This document shows positions 28,030 through 37,970 of a stretch of 51,851 bases of DNA, one piece after another. Numbering within the stretch: the stretch's first letter is position 1; each line of letters opens with the position of its first letter. Under the pieces are notes generated by a model, which had not been told where the DNA came from, made no database searches, and saw nothing but the letters and a program-made list of their open reading frames with translations. The stretch lies in the NCBI RefSeq assembly GCF_016464375.1, contig NZ_JADDIU010000024.1, positions 1 to 51,851 of the forward strand. The letters are read 5' to 3'. This DNA is from Bacillus renqingensis. GTDB lineage: Bacteria; Bacillota; Bacilli; Bacillales; Cytobacillaceae. The translations under genes were made by a program, and so were the position numbers.

Positions 28030-31000
28030 ATGAGGAAAATAATCTCGGTCATAACATTGTGTGTCATGATTCTATCATTGTTCGCAGGAACTGCCTCAGG
28101 AACAGCTAAAGCGAAGCAAGTCAACAAACCATTATATTTAGACCCAAAGGTACCTACTGAAAAAAGAGTGAAAGACTTGTTGGATCGAATGACCATTCAT
28201 GAGAAAGTTGGTCAGATGATACAGGCTGAAAGAGCCTATGTAACCCCAAATGATGTAAAAAAATACAATTTAGGTTCTGTATTAAGCGGGGGAGGTTCGT
28301 TTCCAGATGGAAAGGAGGAAAATAGTACACGTGAAAATTGGTCAAAGTTGGTAGATTCCTATCAATCTGGTGCTCTATCAACACGATTAGGTATTCCACT
28401 TTTATATGGTACAGATGCTGTTCATGGCCATAATAACGTAAAAGGTGCTACTATTTTCCCGCATAATATTGGTTTAGGTGCTACTAGAAATACTAAATTA
28501 ATAGAGAAAATCGGAAGTGCTGCAGCATCCGAAATAAAATCTACTGGAGTAAATTGGACGTTCGCCCCAACAGTTGCTAATGTCCAAAACATTCGCTGGG
28601 GAAGAACATATGAAAGTTTTGGAGAAAACTCTCAGCTTGTCGCAGAAATGGGTGCAGCCTATATTAAAGGCCTTCAAGACAAAAACCCTAAGGAACTTAA
28701 GAAAAATAATCATGTTGTAGCTACTGCTAAACATTTTATAGGTGAAGGTTATACAAAAGATGGAATCAATCAAGGTGATGTGACGGAGTATACAGAAGAA
28801 GAAATCCTTCAGAAAGACAGGCAGATATATAAGGAGGCGATTAAGTCAGGAGCAAGAACTGTAATGGCTTCTTTTCATAGTATACAAGGGTTAAAAATGC
28901 ATGCAAATAAACGCCTGCTTACTGATATCCTAAAAAAGGAAATGGGCTTTACGGGATTTGTCATTTCGGATTGGTATGGAATACAGCAAATAACGAAGGA
29001 TCAAAATGGGAATTCAGTTTCCGGATTAAAGCAACAGATTGAGGTAGCTGTGAATGCAGGAGTCGATATGTTAATGCAGCCCGATAATTGGAAGGAAACT
29101 CTTATACTTACAAAAGAGCTGGTGGATGAAGGGAAAATTTCAAAAGGAAGGCTTGATGATGCAGTTTCACGGATACTCCGTGTTAAATTTGAGTCTGGTG
29201 TTTTTGAAAATCCAACCACAGATCCTAAATTGGCTAAATCATATGGATCAAAAAAGAACAGAGAAATAGCGCGTCAAGCTGTCAGTGAATCACTAGTCCT
29301 GTTAAAAAATGATAAAGTGAAAGGTAAACCGATTCTTTCTCAATTAAGCAAAATGAACAAAATATTTGTAGCAGGCAGAAGCGCGGATGATATCGGAAAA
29401 CAGTCAGGTGGCTGGACCATTACATGGCAAGGAAAATCCGGTAATACGACTGAAGGTACAACCATTCTTGAAGGATTAAAAAAGGTTGGTGGAAAACATA
29501 AAAAAATTACTTATAACAAACATGGAAGAGGAGCAAAAGGCAATGATGTTGCAATTGTTGTTGTAGGTGAAGAACCATATGCAGAATCAAATGGTGATGC
29601 AACTAACCTTAATTTAAACCGAATGGATTTATTAACATTAGAGAACGTTCGCAAAGGAGATCCAAATATTCCAATTGTAGTTGTTTTAGTATCCGGCCGT
29701 CCAATGATTATTACAGATGAAATGAAGGATTGGGCAGGGTTAGTTGCAGCATGGCTCCCAGGTACAGAAGGGGCAGGAGTGGCAGATGTTCTAATTGGTA
29801 ACAAAGAGTTTACCGGCAAATTGCCAGTAAGCTGGCCATTCTATTTGGAAGCCTACAATCATAGAGAAACCAAAAAGGATTATTTTATGTTTAATTATGG
29901 ATATGGTCTAAAGAAAAGACAGCAAACACCAAAGTTACCTCAAAAACCAATGATTCCTGAAAAGCCTGGCATATCAGTACCAGGAAAAATTGAAGCAGAA
30001 GATTTTACAGATCAATACGGATTACAAACAGAAACTTCTTCAGAAGGTACTTTAGATGTTGGTTGGGCAGATGCCCGGGATTGGCTGGAGTACGACATTA
30101 ATGTGAAACAAGATGGTCTATATCAAATAGACTTTCGCTATGCAGCAGATCTAAATGGACAAACTGGAGTAAATATCATTAGCGAAGACAAGAAACTATT
30201 AGGCAAATTACGAGTTGGGACTACTGGTGGATGGCAAAATTGGGAGACGGCTACTGTAGATAATGTCATACTGAAGAAAGGTAAACAAAAGATTAAATTT
30301 GAATATATTGAGGGATCATTAAATTTAAACTGGTACGAATTTAAACGTGTTGGCGAAATACCAGAAACACAACCTCCCGTAGAGGATGTACCGGCAGAGG
30401 TTATTCAAAAGCATGCAGTAGAATCTTGGATTACAAATGAACGTGAACCTAGTGATGTTGCTTGGTACTTTAGTCCAAGATATCAACCAGGTGATAAAAA
30501 ATTAGAGAAGCAAAAAAACTTGGATATTACCAAACCAGATGCATCAAAAATCACTACTATCAATATTGATCCAACAAAACAATACCAAAGCATATTAGGA
30601 ATAGGTTCTTCTATGGAGGAGTCAACCGTTCATAATTTGACAAAAATGTCCCCTAAAAAGAGACAGGAAGTATTAGAAAAATTAGTAGATCCAGATAAGG
30701 GAATTGGAATGAGTTTGGTTCGTACAACAATTGGCACCTCAGACTTTACGGCGAGATCATTTTATTCGTACGATGACATGCCACCTGGGCAAACAGATGT
30801 CAATTTAAAACATTTTTCAATCCAAAAAGACATTGATTATAAGATCATTGAAACGTTACAACAGATTAAAAAAATAAATCCGGATGTTACATTCTTTGCC
30901 TCACCATGGAGTCCTCCAGGCTGGATGAAAACGACTGACAGTATGATTAAAGGCCAGGTAAAAGACGAATACTTACCAGTTTTAGCAAAATACTATTTGA

Positions 31001-31782
31001 AGTATTTTCAAGCTTATAGGAAACAAGGAATCGAAATTAGTGCTATGACATTGCAAAATGAACCACTTTTAGAGATTGACTATCCAAGTACTTATTTGCC
31101 TTTCAGCCAGGCTGCAGAATTAGCAAAACTATTAAGAAAAGAGCTGGATGAAAATGGTTTTGAACATGTTAAACTTTGGGGTTTTGACCATAATCCTAGT
31201 GATGCAGGGACCTATGCTGAACAATTGTTAAAAAGTCAGGGTGCATATGACGCTTTAGATGGTACAGCATTCCACGATTACAGCGGATCTTTGTCTGAAA
31301 TGACTAGGTTACACAACTTATTTCCTGAGAAAAACGTGTATTTAACTGAGCGTGCCGTTTGGGGAACGTATGGTGCTGATCGAATAGCACAATACATGAG
31401 AAACTGGGCTAGAAGTTATAATTCTTGGGTTGTCATGTTAGATAGCGATATTGAAACTCATCAGTGGGTAGGTCAACCGGATCCGACATTATTAATTCAA
31501 GATTCAGCTGATAGAGATAATTACTGGTTAACCCCAGAATATTATTTAACCGGACATTACACTAAGTTTGTTAAGCCTGATTATATACGTATTGAAAGTG
31601 ATTATGGATCTCCAGATACAATTACAAACGTTACATTTTTAAGTCCAGACCAAAAGACCATTGTATCTGTCGTTATTAATCAATCTTACGAATCTCAAAA
31701 ATTTAAACTGATGAGCGAAGGCAAACAAATCAAGGGTGAGCTTCAGGCTAAATCAGTGGCAACTTACCGATGGGCTAGATAA
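28030..31782 (+). CDS. Secreted GH3-CBM6-GH30 fusion beta-glucanase
   Basis: A 1250-residue secreted protein joining two glycosidases. A signal peptide (about 1-28) precedes a GH3 unit (about 35-630) of the exo-glucanase type: KHFIGEG, nucleophile Asp314 in FVISDWYGI, and the acid/base candidate Glu519 in GEEPYAESNGD. A CBM6-like beta-sandwich follows (about 650-775: GKIEAEDFTDQ to LNLNWYEF), then a proline-rich linker and a GH30 unit (about 840-1250): FFASPWSPPGWMKTT, acid/base Glu1011 in TLQNEP and nucleophile Glu1107 in YLTERAVWG. The GH30 resembles glucosylceramidase/beta-1,6-glucanase subfamilies, so 1,6- or 1,3;1,6-linked beta-glucan is the favoured substrate (inference). No sortase or SLH anchor is visible. 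Confidence 0.88.
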   Translation: MRKIISVITLCVMILSLFAGTASGTAKAKQVNKPLYLDPKVPTEKRVKDLLDRMTIHEKVGQMIQAERAYVTPNDVKKYNLGSVLSGGGSFPDGKEENSTRENWSKLVDSYQSGALSTRLGIPLLYGTDAVHGHNNVKGATIFPHNIGLGATRNTKLIEKIGSAAASEIKSTGVNWTFAPTVANVQNIRWGRTYESFGENSQLVAEMGAAYIKGLQDKNPKELKKNNHVVATAKHFIGEGYTKDGINQGDVTEYTEEEILQKDRQIYKEAIKSGARTVMASFHSIQGLKMHANKRLLTDILKKEMGFTGFVISDWYGIQQITKDQNGNSVSGLKQQIEVAVNAGVDMLMQPDNWKETLILTKELVDEGKISKGRLDDAVSRILRVKFESGVFENPTTDPKLAKSYGSKKNREIARQAVSESLVLLKNDKVKGKPILSQLSKMNKIFVAGRSADDIGKQSGGWTITWQGKSGNTTEGTTILEGLKKVGGKHKKITYNKHGRGAKGNDVAIVVVGEEPYAESNGDATNLNLNRMDLLTLENVRKGDPNIPIVVVLVSGRPMIITDEMKDWAGLVAAWLPGTEGAGVADVLIGNKEFTGKLPVSWPFYLEAYNHRETKKDYFMFNYGYGLKKRQQTPKLPQKPMIPEKPGISVPGKIEAEDFTDQYGLQTETSSEGTLDVGWADARDWLEYDINVKQDGLYQIDFRYAADLNGQTGVNIISEDKKLLGKLRVGTTGGWQNWETATVDNVILKKGKQKIKFEYIEGSLNLNWYEFKRVGEIPETQPPVEDVPAEVIQKHAVESWITNEREPSDVAWYFSPRYQPGDKKLEKQKNLDITKPDASKITTINIDPTKQYQSILGIGSSMEESTVHNLTKMSPKKRQEVLEKLVDPDKGIGMSLVRTTIGTSDFTARSFYSYDDMPPGQTDVNLKHFSIQKDIDYKIIETLQQIKKINPDVTFFASPWSPPGWMKTTDSMIKGQVKDEYLPVLAKYYLKYFQAYRKQGIEISAMTLQNEPLLEIDYPSTYLPFSQAAELAKLLRKELDENGFEHVKLWGFDHNPSDAGTYAEQLLKSQGAYDALDGTAFHDYSGSLSEMTRLHNLFPEKNVYLTERAVWGTYGADRIAQYMRNWARSYNSWVVMLDSDIETHQWVGQPDPTLLIQDSADRDNYWLTPEYYLTGHYTKFVKPDYIRIESDYGSPDTITNVTFLSPDQKTIVSVVINQSYESQKFKLMSEGKQIKGELQAKSVATYRWAR

Positions 31783-31854
31783 GAAAACTGACATGGCTGG
31801 GTAAATTAAGTAATATTATCTATTTACCAAATTCGTTATTTAAAAGTATTGGTA

Positions 31855-31965
31855 TAAGCACAAGCGCCCTAGTCAGCGGCGTATGGTCTCCTCAAAAAAG
31901 CTATCGCTTTTTCTTCGTGGGTTGCCTATGCTGCCGAAGTCTTCCTTGTGAAGCTGGACATTTCT
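31855..31965. repeat. GC-rich dispersed repeat, copy C
   Basis: Starts AAGCACAAGCGCCC, carries AAAAAGCTATCGCTTTTT with TCTTCGTG as in copy B, and ends GTGAAGCTGGACATTT, like the GGAGCTGGACAATT end of copy A. Confidence 0.55.
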
Positions 31966-32006
31966 CAGAGTCTAAAATTTTATACTTTCTGGCCTTTTAA
32001 GAATAA

Positions 32007-32035
32007 CCGGGCAATATTCCGCCCGGTCCTTTTTT
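32007..32035 (+). terminator. Terminator of the GH3-GH30 gene
   Basis: CCGGGC, eight-base loop, GCCCGG, then TCCTTTTTT; lies 225 bases after the stop, beyond repeat copy C. Confidence 0.7.
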
Positions 32036-32140
32036 ATTTAGTTGATAGCTATAGGGCACTTCTATTTAGAAAACAATAGCTCTGTATTACAAAAAAATTG
32101 TTTGACATGACCTTTTGAGTCAGCCTCTAATTATTTTCTT

Positions 32141-32884
32141 TTAATAATGTGTTCTAACGTCGGGATTTGCACGATATTCAGTCCATAATTCATCAATTGT
32201 TTTACCGGTAATTTCTTTGAAAACATTGATATCGAAGGTATTATGCTGCATTTTTCGATTGATGATATCGACTGCAAAGTGATTCTTTTTCTGATTGAGC
32301 CATAAAAAGAATCGTGCTGTAACCCGGTATCCGCTATTATAGTTATCTGTTTCTTTTACTTCCTCTGGCAGTCTCCAGCTTCCGTTATGGGGTCCGTATA
32401 CATATCTTGTGTAATCGGCAATTCCCTCTGTAACCCACCATGTTTCATCATCATATCTAGGATAGGCTTGGGCAATATGTGTTAATTCATGTGTAAAAAG
32501 AGCAACATCGTCAGGGTGGGTTAGAATCCAATTGGTGCTTACGACAATCTTCCCATTATCAGCATAGGCAACTCCCGTGTAAGAGGGGTCAAACTCTAAC
32601 GTTACTTTTTTTAGGTGTTCTTTAGGATTGAGTGCATATTTTTTTGTTAACTTTGGATAAACCTTAAAATATAGGTTGACAAACTCATCAATGATTGGAT
32701 TCAGCGCTGAATCCTTTGACCCATTGATTACATCCAACTCGTAACCTCGCTTTTCATATTGCGTAGTTGTTTCTGTCAGATTGTGAGTTTCATAAGCAGT
32801 TTCATTAGCATTAACACTAGCATAACCACCTAACCCGCTTAATAAGAACCCCGTACAAACGAAACTAGTAACGACTTTTTTCAT
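32141..32884 (-). CDS. Secreted basic-secretory-protein (BSP) family metalloprotease
   Basis: A 247-residue exported protein. Signal peptide about residues 1-28 (KKVVTSFVCTGFLLSGLGGY, ANA). The mature domain is the BSP fold, named from plant defence proteins and also found in bacteria: LFTHELTHIAQAY carries the zinc motif HELTH, and WWVTEGIADYTRYVYG provides the following Glu/Asp. GSWRLPEEVKETDNYNSGYRVTARFFLWL is conserved in the family. ATG at 32884 follows AAGGAGG; an upstream in-frame extension would lack a signal. It is 65 bases downstream of the GH38 gene on the same strand and may belong to that operon. Substrate is unknown; glycoprotein digestion is a guess from context. Confidence 0.85.
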   Translation of the reverse strand: MKKVVTSFVCTGFLLSGLGGYASVNANETAYETHNLTETTTQYEKRGYELDVINGSKDSALNPIIDEFVNLYFKVYPKLTKKYALNPKEHLKKVTLEFDPSYTGVAYADNGKIVVSTNWILTHPDDVALFTHELTHIAQAYPRYDDETWWVTEGIADYTRYVYGPHNGSWRLPEEVKETDNYNSGYRVTARFFLWLNQKKNHFAVDIINRKMQHNTFDINVFKEITGKTIDELWTEYRANPDVRTHY

Positions 32885-32949
32885 TACCAAATCCTCCTTG
32901 TAAAATTCATTAATAATGTTTACTTTCCATTTTTTTAAGCTATACTCCA

Positions 32950-35900
32950 CTATTTCATCTTCAAATCCACAAGAAATGTTTTAATTTCGTAAGGTTTAAT
33001 AGGGAATGTGAGTTTTCCTGCTGCTTCCACTGGTCCGATTGGTCTTTCCATTAAGTCTGTTTCCTGCCACGAAGAAATATGAACATCACTATCTATTTCC
33101 ACCACACCACGTTGGCCCGTGAATTCATGTAACCTTAGTATGACTTGATGACTATCCTCCGCTTTTTTTACGGCATCCACCATGACATAATCTGCTGATA
33201 TCTTGAACAAACTTAGACCTTCGTCCATGACTTTTCCTTGGAAAAAAGACAGAGGCTGATTTAAATCCAATGCTTCCTGGACGGTGGAACCTTCTACCCA
33301 ATCTCCCTGATGTGGAAGCAGTGAATAGGTAAATGTATGTTCTCCTTGATCTTGAGAGTAATCAGGATAGGTTGCGGCTCTGAGTAAGGATAATCTTATT
33401 GTCGAATCTTTGATATCGTATCCGTATTTACAATCATTTAATAAACTAATGCCATATCCTTGTTCGGATAAATCAGCCCATTGATGTCCAACCGTTTCAA
33501 ATTTCGCATAGTCCCAGCTCGTGTTCCAATGCGTTGGCCTTTTAACATTCCCAAACTGAATATCATAGGTGGCCTCAGTAGACCGAATCTCAACCGGAAA
33601 TGCCACCTTAAGCAATTGATGCCTTTCATGCCAGTCTACTTTCGTTTCAAAATCAATTCGTCTGCTATGAGCATATAGAATCATATCTTGATTGATTAAG
33701 GATTGATTATACTCCCAGGTAAAATGGATCACCGCCCGAATGGAATTCATCTCAGAAACCTCTAGATATTTCAAACTGGAAATCTCCTTCATTTTTTCCT
33801 GATAAAAAATATCTATGTCCCAGGCGTCCCATCTCAATGGTTTATCCTCAAATATTTGCAGGGCATTTCCACACAGATTGTCTTGTAAAATCTCTCGTTC
33901 TGCTTTAATGTCATATATTCTTGATAATTGTCCACTCTCATTCCACTCAATTTCATAATAAGGGGTAATGATTTTATTGTTTTCCGCATGGAATAAGGAA
34001 TCTTGTACACTATTCTCTTCCTTAGATTCAAAGGTAATGGAAATAAACCCAGCCTTTGGAACCGTGGTTTGTACAAGCCATGTATTACCTGCCTTTTCTG
34101 CCGGCAATCGCTCTCCTTTCACCCCAAACCAAATCCCAGTTTCACAATCCGGGGTAACCGGAATTTTAACCAAGGCATTCCGTTCCCATGAGGCCATGTT
34201 GATTACTGTAAATGTTCTGGAGGCGCTTCTGCCTGTTACTTGCTGAGCGATTTCATCTCTTGAGTGTGTGACCAGCTCTTCCGCTTGTCTATATTCCTCC
34301 CTGCTATCTACATACACCTCATGAATAGAGGATCCTGGAATAATATCATGAAATTGATTACGAAGCAGGATCTTCCAGGCTTCAGATAATTTCTCTGAAG
34401 GATACAAGGACCAATTATTACGAAACACACTTCCAATTACTGATAAAAACTCTGTTTCTTGAAGTAGGCATTCCATCTTACGGTTCGACTTTTTATTATA
34501 CGCTTGGCTTGTATAGGTACCTCGATGGTATTCCAGATAAAGTTCTCCGTCCCATGTATGCACATAGTCATCCGTGTGTTCTACTTGATGATGAAGCTGA
34601 TCAAAATAGGCGCCAACCTTACCTGTTATCACATTCGGAATGCCTGGTACTTCATTCAATCTTCTTCGCATTTCAAGCATTTCGCGGTTTACTCCGCCCC
34701 CTCCATCGCCATAGCCATAGGTAACGAGAATGTCCTTCGTGATTCCTTTATCTTTAAAAACCTCCCACGCTCCTACCGTTGTTTCAGCGGTCATTAATGA
34801 ATTGTAATCCGCCCCAAAGCCTTTTCGTCCAGGGTATGGGGTCGTGATAAAATAGGTTAAAATCTCCGTTCCATCAATCCCTCTCCATCTAAACAAATCG
34901 TGGGGCATACGATTATATTGATTCCAGCTAATCTTCGTAGTGACAAACGTTTTAAGCCCCGATTTCCGAAGAATTTGCGGCAGTGCCCAGCTATAGCCAA
35001 ATACATCGGGCAGCCATAAATATTTACATTCAACCCCAAATTCTTTCCGGAAAAATCGCGTGCCATGCAATAACTGCCTAACAAACGACTCCCCAGAAGG
35101 CAGATTACAATCTGGCTCTACCCACATTCCACCGTCCGGTTCCCATTTCCCTTCTTCCACTCTCTTAGAAATATTCTCGTAAATGACGGGGTAATCTTGT
35201 TTGATATATTCATAGAGCTGCGGCTGAGCCTGTTGAAAATAATACTCAGGATATCTTTCCATCAAGCGAAGTACTGTGGAGAATGATCTTGCCGCTTTTT
35301 CTCTTGTATGCTTTAGCCTCCATAACCAAGCCACATCAATGTGGGTGTGGCCGACCGCGTGAATGGTAACAGAATGGTGTTTTCCCATTTTTTCCATTCC
35401 GCGTTTTAATTGGTGCTGTGCACGATGTAGGGAATCATAGAATTCCACACTACCTGGATTTGTCCAATCCAATTGATGAAAAGCTTTGTTAACCTTAATT
35501 AGAAGTTCTTCACGTTCTGGACGATTATTATCCATTACACCCACTGCCTGAAGCACTGCTTTACTTGTAAAATATAAATCATCCACCGCGAGATCCAGAC
35601 AGGCGATCTCTGCTTGTTTTAAGATATGGATTTGTTCTTTCGGGACACCACCTCCTTCAAGTCCAGACCATAAACGAAACGTGAGCTGCACCGTTGTTCC
35701 CGCCAACTCTTTAGGAAAGAACACTTCCTTATGATTGGCGTCCACCCCTTGATAAGGCTGCCCATTCACAAATAATAACGATTCAAATCCGGAATTATGA
35801 CCCCCATCCGTTATCCCAAAGTCAAAGAAACCAATAACGGTTTCGCCACTCCATTCTTTCGGAATCACTACTTCTGTCATCAACCAAGCATAGAGATCAC

Positions 35901-36081
35901 GGCCGGCCCATGTTTCCCCTAGCCTTTTGGTTGTTCCATTTCTATCCCGCGGCGGATAAGCACCAACTGTTCCTTCTGAATCAAGTTGAAACTGAAAAGA
36001 AGGGATGCTGATTTTTTCCCTATAGCGGTATGAATCAAGTTCCTTTATACGTGCAGCTAATTTCTGTTCTGTCCAAAACAA
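32950..36081 (-). CDS. Alpha-mannosidase, GH38
   Basis: Zinc-dependent alpha-mannosidase of 1043 residues with no signal peptide, hence cytosolic. The zinc/catalytic motif AVGHTHIDVAWLW (His245, His247, Asp249) and the nucleophile Asp359 in LWLPDVFGYSWALPQIL are intact, and beta-rich C-terminal domains follow. The start is TTG eight bases after GGAGGT. It is downstream of a carbohydrate ABC importer and should release mannose from imported mannosyl oligosaccharides; manA at 8795 could process the product after phosphorylation. Linkage preference cannot be read from the sequence. Confidence 0.92.
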   Translation of the reverse strand: MFWTEQKLAARIKELDSYRYREKISIPSFQFQLDSEGTVGAYPPRDRNGTTKRLGETWAGRDLYAWLMTEVVIPKEWSGETVIGFFDFGITDGGHNSGFESLLFVNGQPYQGVDANHKEVFFPKELAGTTVQLTFRLWSGLEGGGVPKEQIHILKQAEIACLDLAVDDLYFTSKAVLQAVGVMDNNRPEREELLIKVNKAFHQLDWTNPGSVEFYDSLHRAQHQLKRGMEKMGKHHSVTIHAVGHTHIDVAWLWRLKHTREKAARSFSTVLRLMERYPEYYFQQAQPQLYEYIKQDYPVIYENISKRVEEGKWEPDGGMWVEPDCNLPSGESFVRQLLHGTRFFRKEFGVECKYLWLPDVFGYSWALPQILRKSGLKTFVTTKISWNQYNRMPHDLFRWRGIDGTEILTYFITTPYPGRKGFGADYNSLMTAETTVGAWEVFKDKGITKDILVTYGYGDGGGGVNREMLEMRRRLNEVPGIPNVITGKVGAYFDQLHHQVEHTDDYVHTWDGELYLEYHRGTYTSQAYNKKSNRKMECLLQETEFLSVIGSVFRNNWSLYPSEKLSEAWKILLRNQFHDIIPGSSIHEVYVDSREEYRQAEELVTHSRDEIAQQVTGRSASRTFTVINMASWERNALVKIPVTPDCETGIWFGVKGERLPAEKAGNTWLVQTTVPKAGFISITFESKEENSVQDSLFHAENNKIITPYYEIEWNESGQLSRIYDIKAEREILQDNLCGNALQIFEDKPLRWDAWDIDIFYQEKMKEISSLKYLEVSEMNSIRAVIHFTWEYNQSLINQDMILYAHSRRIDFETKVDWHERHQLLKVAFPVEIRSTEATYDIQFGNVKRPTHWNTSWDYAKFETVGHQWADLSEQGYGISLLNDCKYGYDIKDSTIRLSLLRAATYPDYSQDQGEHTFTYSLLPHQGDWVEGSTVQEALDLNQPLSFFQGKVMDEGLSLFKISADYVMVDAVKKAEDSHQVILRLHEFTGQRGVVEIDSDVHISSWQETDLMERPIGPVEAAGKLTFPIKPYEIKTFLVDLKMK

Positions 36082-36122
36082 TGTAGAACCTCCTTGATTT
36101 TCAAAAATTCCATTTACTATTA

Positions 36123-36959
36123 TTATCCTTTTATCCCACTAAAGGTAATTCCTTTAATAAAGGTCTTTTGTAAGAAGAAAAATAGAATAATAATCGGTAC
36201 GGTCATAATCGTTGACACGGCCATCATTAAGCTCCATTCTGATCCCTGCTTACTTTGGAATTGCTGCAAGGCCAACGATAAGGTGTATGAATCTTCATTT
36301 GTTAAATAGAGTAAGGGACCTAGAAAATCAGTCCAGCTTGCCATCAATTGAAATAATCCTACAGCTAGAACGGCCGGTTTAGCTAATGGAAGCATAATTT
36401 GCCAATAGATTCGCCACTCGCTTGCCCCATCCATTTTCGCTGCTTCACGCAAAGAATCCGGAAGACCAAGAAAAAATTGCCGCAACAAAAAGATATAAAA
36501 AGGTACACCAAAAAATTGCGGGATGATCAGCGGTAACGAGGTCCCCACCATACCTAATTGATTGAATATCAGAAACAAGGGAATCATGGTCACTTGTCCC
36601 GGTATCATCATGACTGCTAATGTCGCTGCAAATAATAAATTTCTTCCCCGCCATTTAAGCTTTGCAAAGCTGTATGCCACCAACGGGCAGGATAGGACTA
36701 CCCCTAATGTACTAAGGATGGTGATCACCGTCGTGTTGATTAAATACTTCCAAAACGGGATATAGTCAACCGCTTTCAGGTAATTCTCCCATGCAAAGGG
36801 CTTCGGAATCCATTCAGGCGGAAATGTAAAGACTTGCTCAATTGGTTTTAAGGACGTAGACACCATCCAAATAAACGGAATGATAAAAAATGCTGAGGCT
36901 GCAATTAAAACGAGATGCCCTAATGAATGTTTCCATCTTTTCAACATTGTCGGATTCAT
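36123..36959 (-). CDS. Carbohydrate ABC permease, MalG type
   Basis: Six-helix permease of 278 residues. The EAA loop LREAAKMDGASEWRIYWQIMLPLAKPA docks the ATPase; residues MVSTSLKPIEQVFTFPPEW near the N-terminus are the usual periplasmic segment of MalG-type subunits. ATG follows AAGGAGGGG. It lies 12 bases after the MalF-type gene and 41 before GH38. Confidence 0.92.
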   Translation of the reverse strand: MNPTMLKRWKHSLGHLVLIAASAFFIIPFIWMVSTSLKPIEQVFTFPPEWIPKPFAWENYLKAVDYIPFWKYLINTTVITILSTLGVVLSCPLVAYSFAKLKWRGRNLLFAATLAVMMIPGQVTMIPLFLIFNQLGMVGTSLPLIIPQFFGVPFYIFLLRQFFLGLPDSLREAAKMDGASEWRIYWQIMLPLAKPAVLAVGLFQLMASWTDFLGPLLYLTNEDSYTLSLALQQFQSKQGSEWSLMMAVSTIMTVPIIILFFFLQKTFIKGITFSGIKG

Positions 36960-36971
36960 TCGTTCCCCTCC

Positions 36972-37913
36972 TTATTTTCCTTGATAATGTACCCAGCGTT
37001 TTGATGACCAGAAAATAAGTACCGTTAAAATCATGATGACAACAAACAGAATCCAAGCCATGGCAGAGGCGTAGCCCATTCTGAAGTATTTAAAGCCATT
37101 GTCATACAGGTACATGACATAAAATGTTAACGAATTGGCCGGCTTCCCTTGACCTTGTGTCAACGTGTACGGTAGCGTAAATTGTTGAAAGGCCCCGATG
37201 ACACCCATAACGAGATTATAAAAAATGACAGGCGTCAGCAGCGGGATCGTAATATGGAATGTTCGCTGAAACCAATTGGCGCCATCTATTTCCGCTGCTT
37301 CATAATAGTCGTTGGAGATATCGCCCAAGCCAGCAAGATAAATTACTACTGACTGGCCGATTCCCCATAGAGACATAAAGATCAAGGAAGGCTTAGACCA
37401 CTTCTCACTGCCTAACCAAGATGGCCCGCTAATGCCAATCATATCTAAAAATCCATTGATGAGACCGAATCCCGGATTAAGGAGCCACATCCAAAGCACA
37501 GCAATGGCAACATGGGGAACCAGCGTTGGTAAGAAGAATAAAGTACGGTAAATCGTCATTCCTTTTATTTTCATATTTAACAACATCGCTAAACCCACAC
37601 CAAAAATAATACTTAAAGGTACATAAAACACAGCAAAATAAATCGTGTTGGAAATCGATTTTAAAAATAAATTGTCCGAAAGCAACTCCTGATAGTTTTG
37701 CAGACCAATAAATTCACCCGGCTGCAAAATACTATAGGAAGTAAAACTAAAATAAATCGAGACAATCAGCGGGATTAAATAAAATAAGAACAACCCAATC
37801 AACCATGGGGAAGCAAATAATACTCCGGTTATTCCTTTAGACAAGTGTGCTTTTTTCTTCGATGTTTTGATTTCTTGGGTGGGATTTGCATTCATTCTCT
37901 CAATAATCTTCAA
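36972..37913 (-). CDS. Carbohydrate ABC permease, MalF type
   Basis: Permease of 313 residues pairing with the MalG-type subunit. Helices start near residue 30 (WLIGLFLFYLIPLIVSIYFS), and the EAA loop is YEAAEIDGANWFQRTFHITIPLLTP. TTG at 37913 has AGGTG six bases upstream; an ATG at 37895 is a possible alternative. It follows the binding protein after a hairpin. Confidence 0.9.
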   Translation of the reverse strand: MKIIERMNANPTQEIKTSKKKAHLSKGITGVLFASPWLIGLFLFYLIPLIVSIYFSFTSYSILQPGEFIGLQNYQELLSDNLFLKSISNTIYFAVFYVPLSIIFGVGLAMLLNMKIKGMTIYRTLFFLPTLVPHVAIAVLWMWLLNPGFGLINGFLDMIGISGPSWLGSEKWSKPSLIFMSLWGIGQSVVIYLAGLGDISNDYYEAAEIDGANWFQRTFHITIPLLTPVIFYNLVMGVIGAFQQFTLPYTLTQGQGKPANSLTFYVMYLYDNGFKYFRMGYASAMAWILFVVIMILTVLIFWSSKRWVHYQGK

Positions 37914-37934
37914 TCAGGACACCTACTTTATAAG

Positions 37935-37970
37935 ACTAAAGGAGGGAGAGGAAATCCTCCCTCTCTTTCT
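37935..37970 (-). other. Intercistronic hairpin after the sugar-binding protein gene
   Basis: AAAGAGAGGGAGGA folds imperfectly on TCCTCTCCCTCCTTT at the end of the binding-protein gene. Such stem-loops commonly keep binding-protein mRNA more abundant than permease mRNA. Confidence 0.5.

Noticed and set aside
36123..36309. Plus-strand frames inside the GH38/ABC locus
   Set aside because: They mirror well-supported minus-strand genes and have no start signals of their own.
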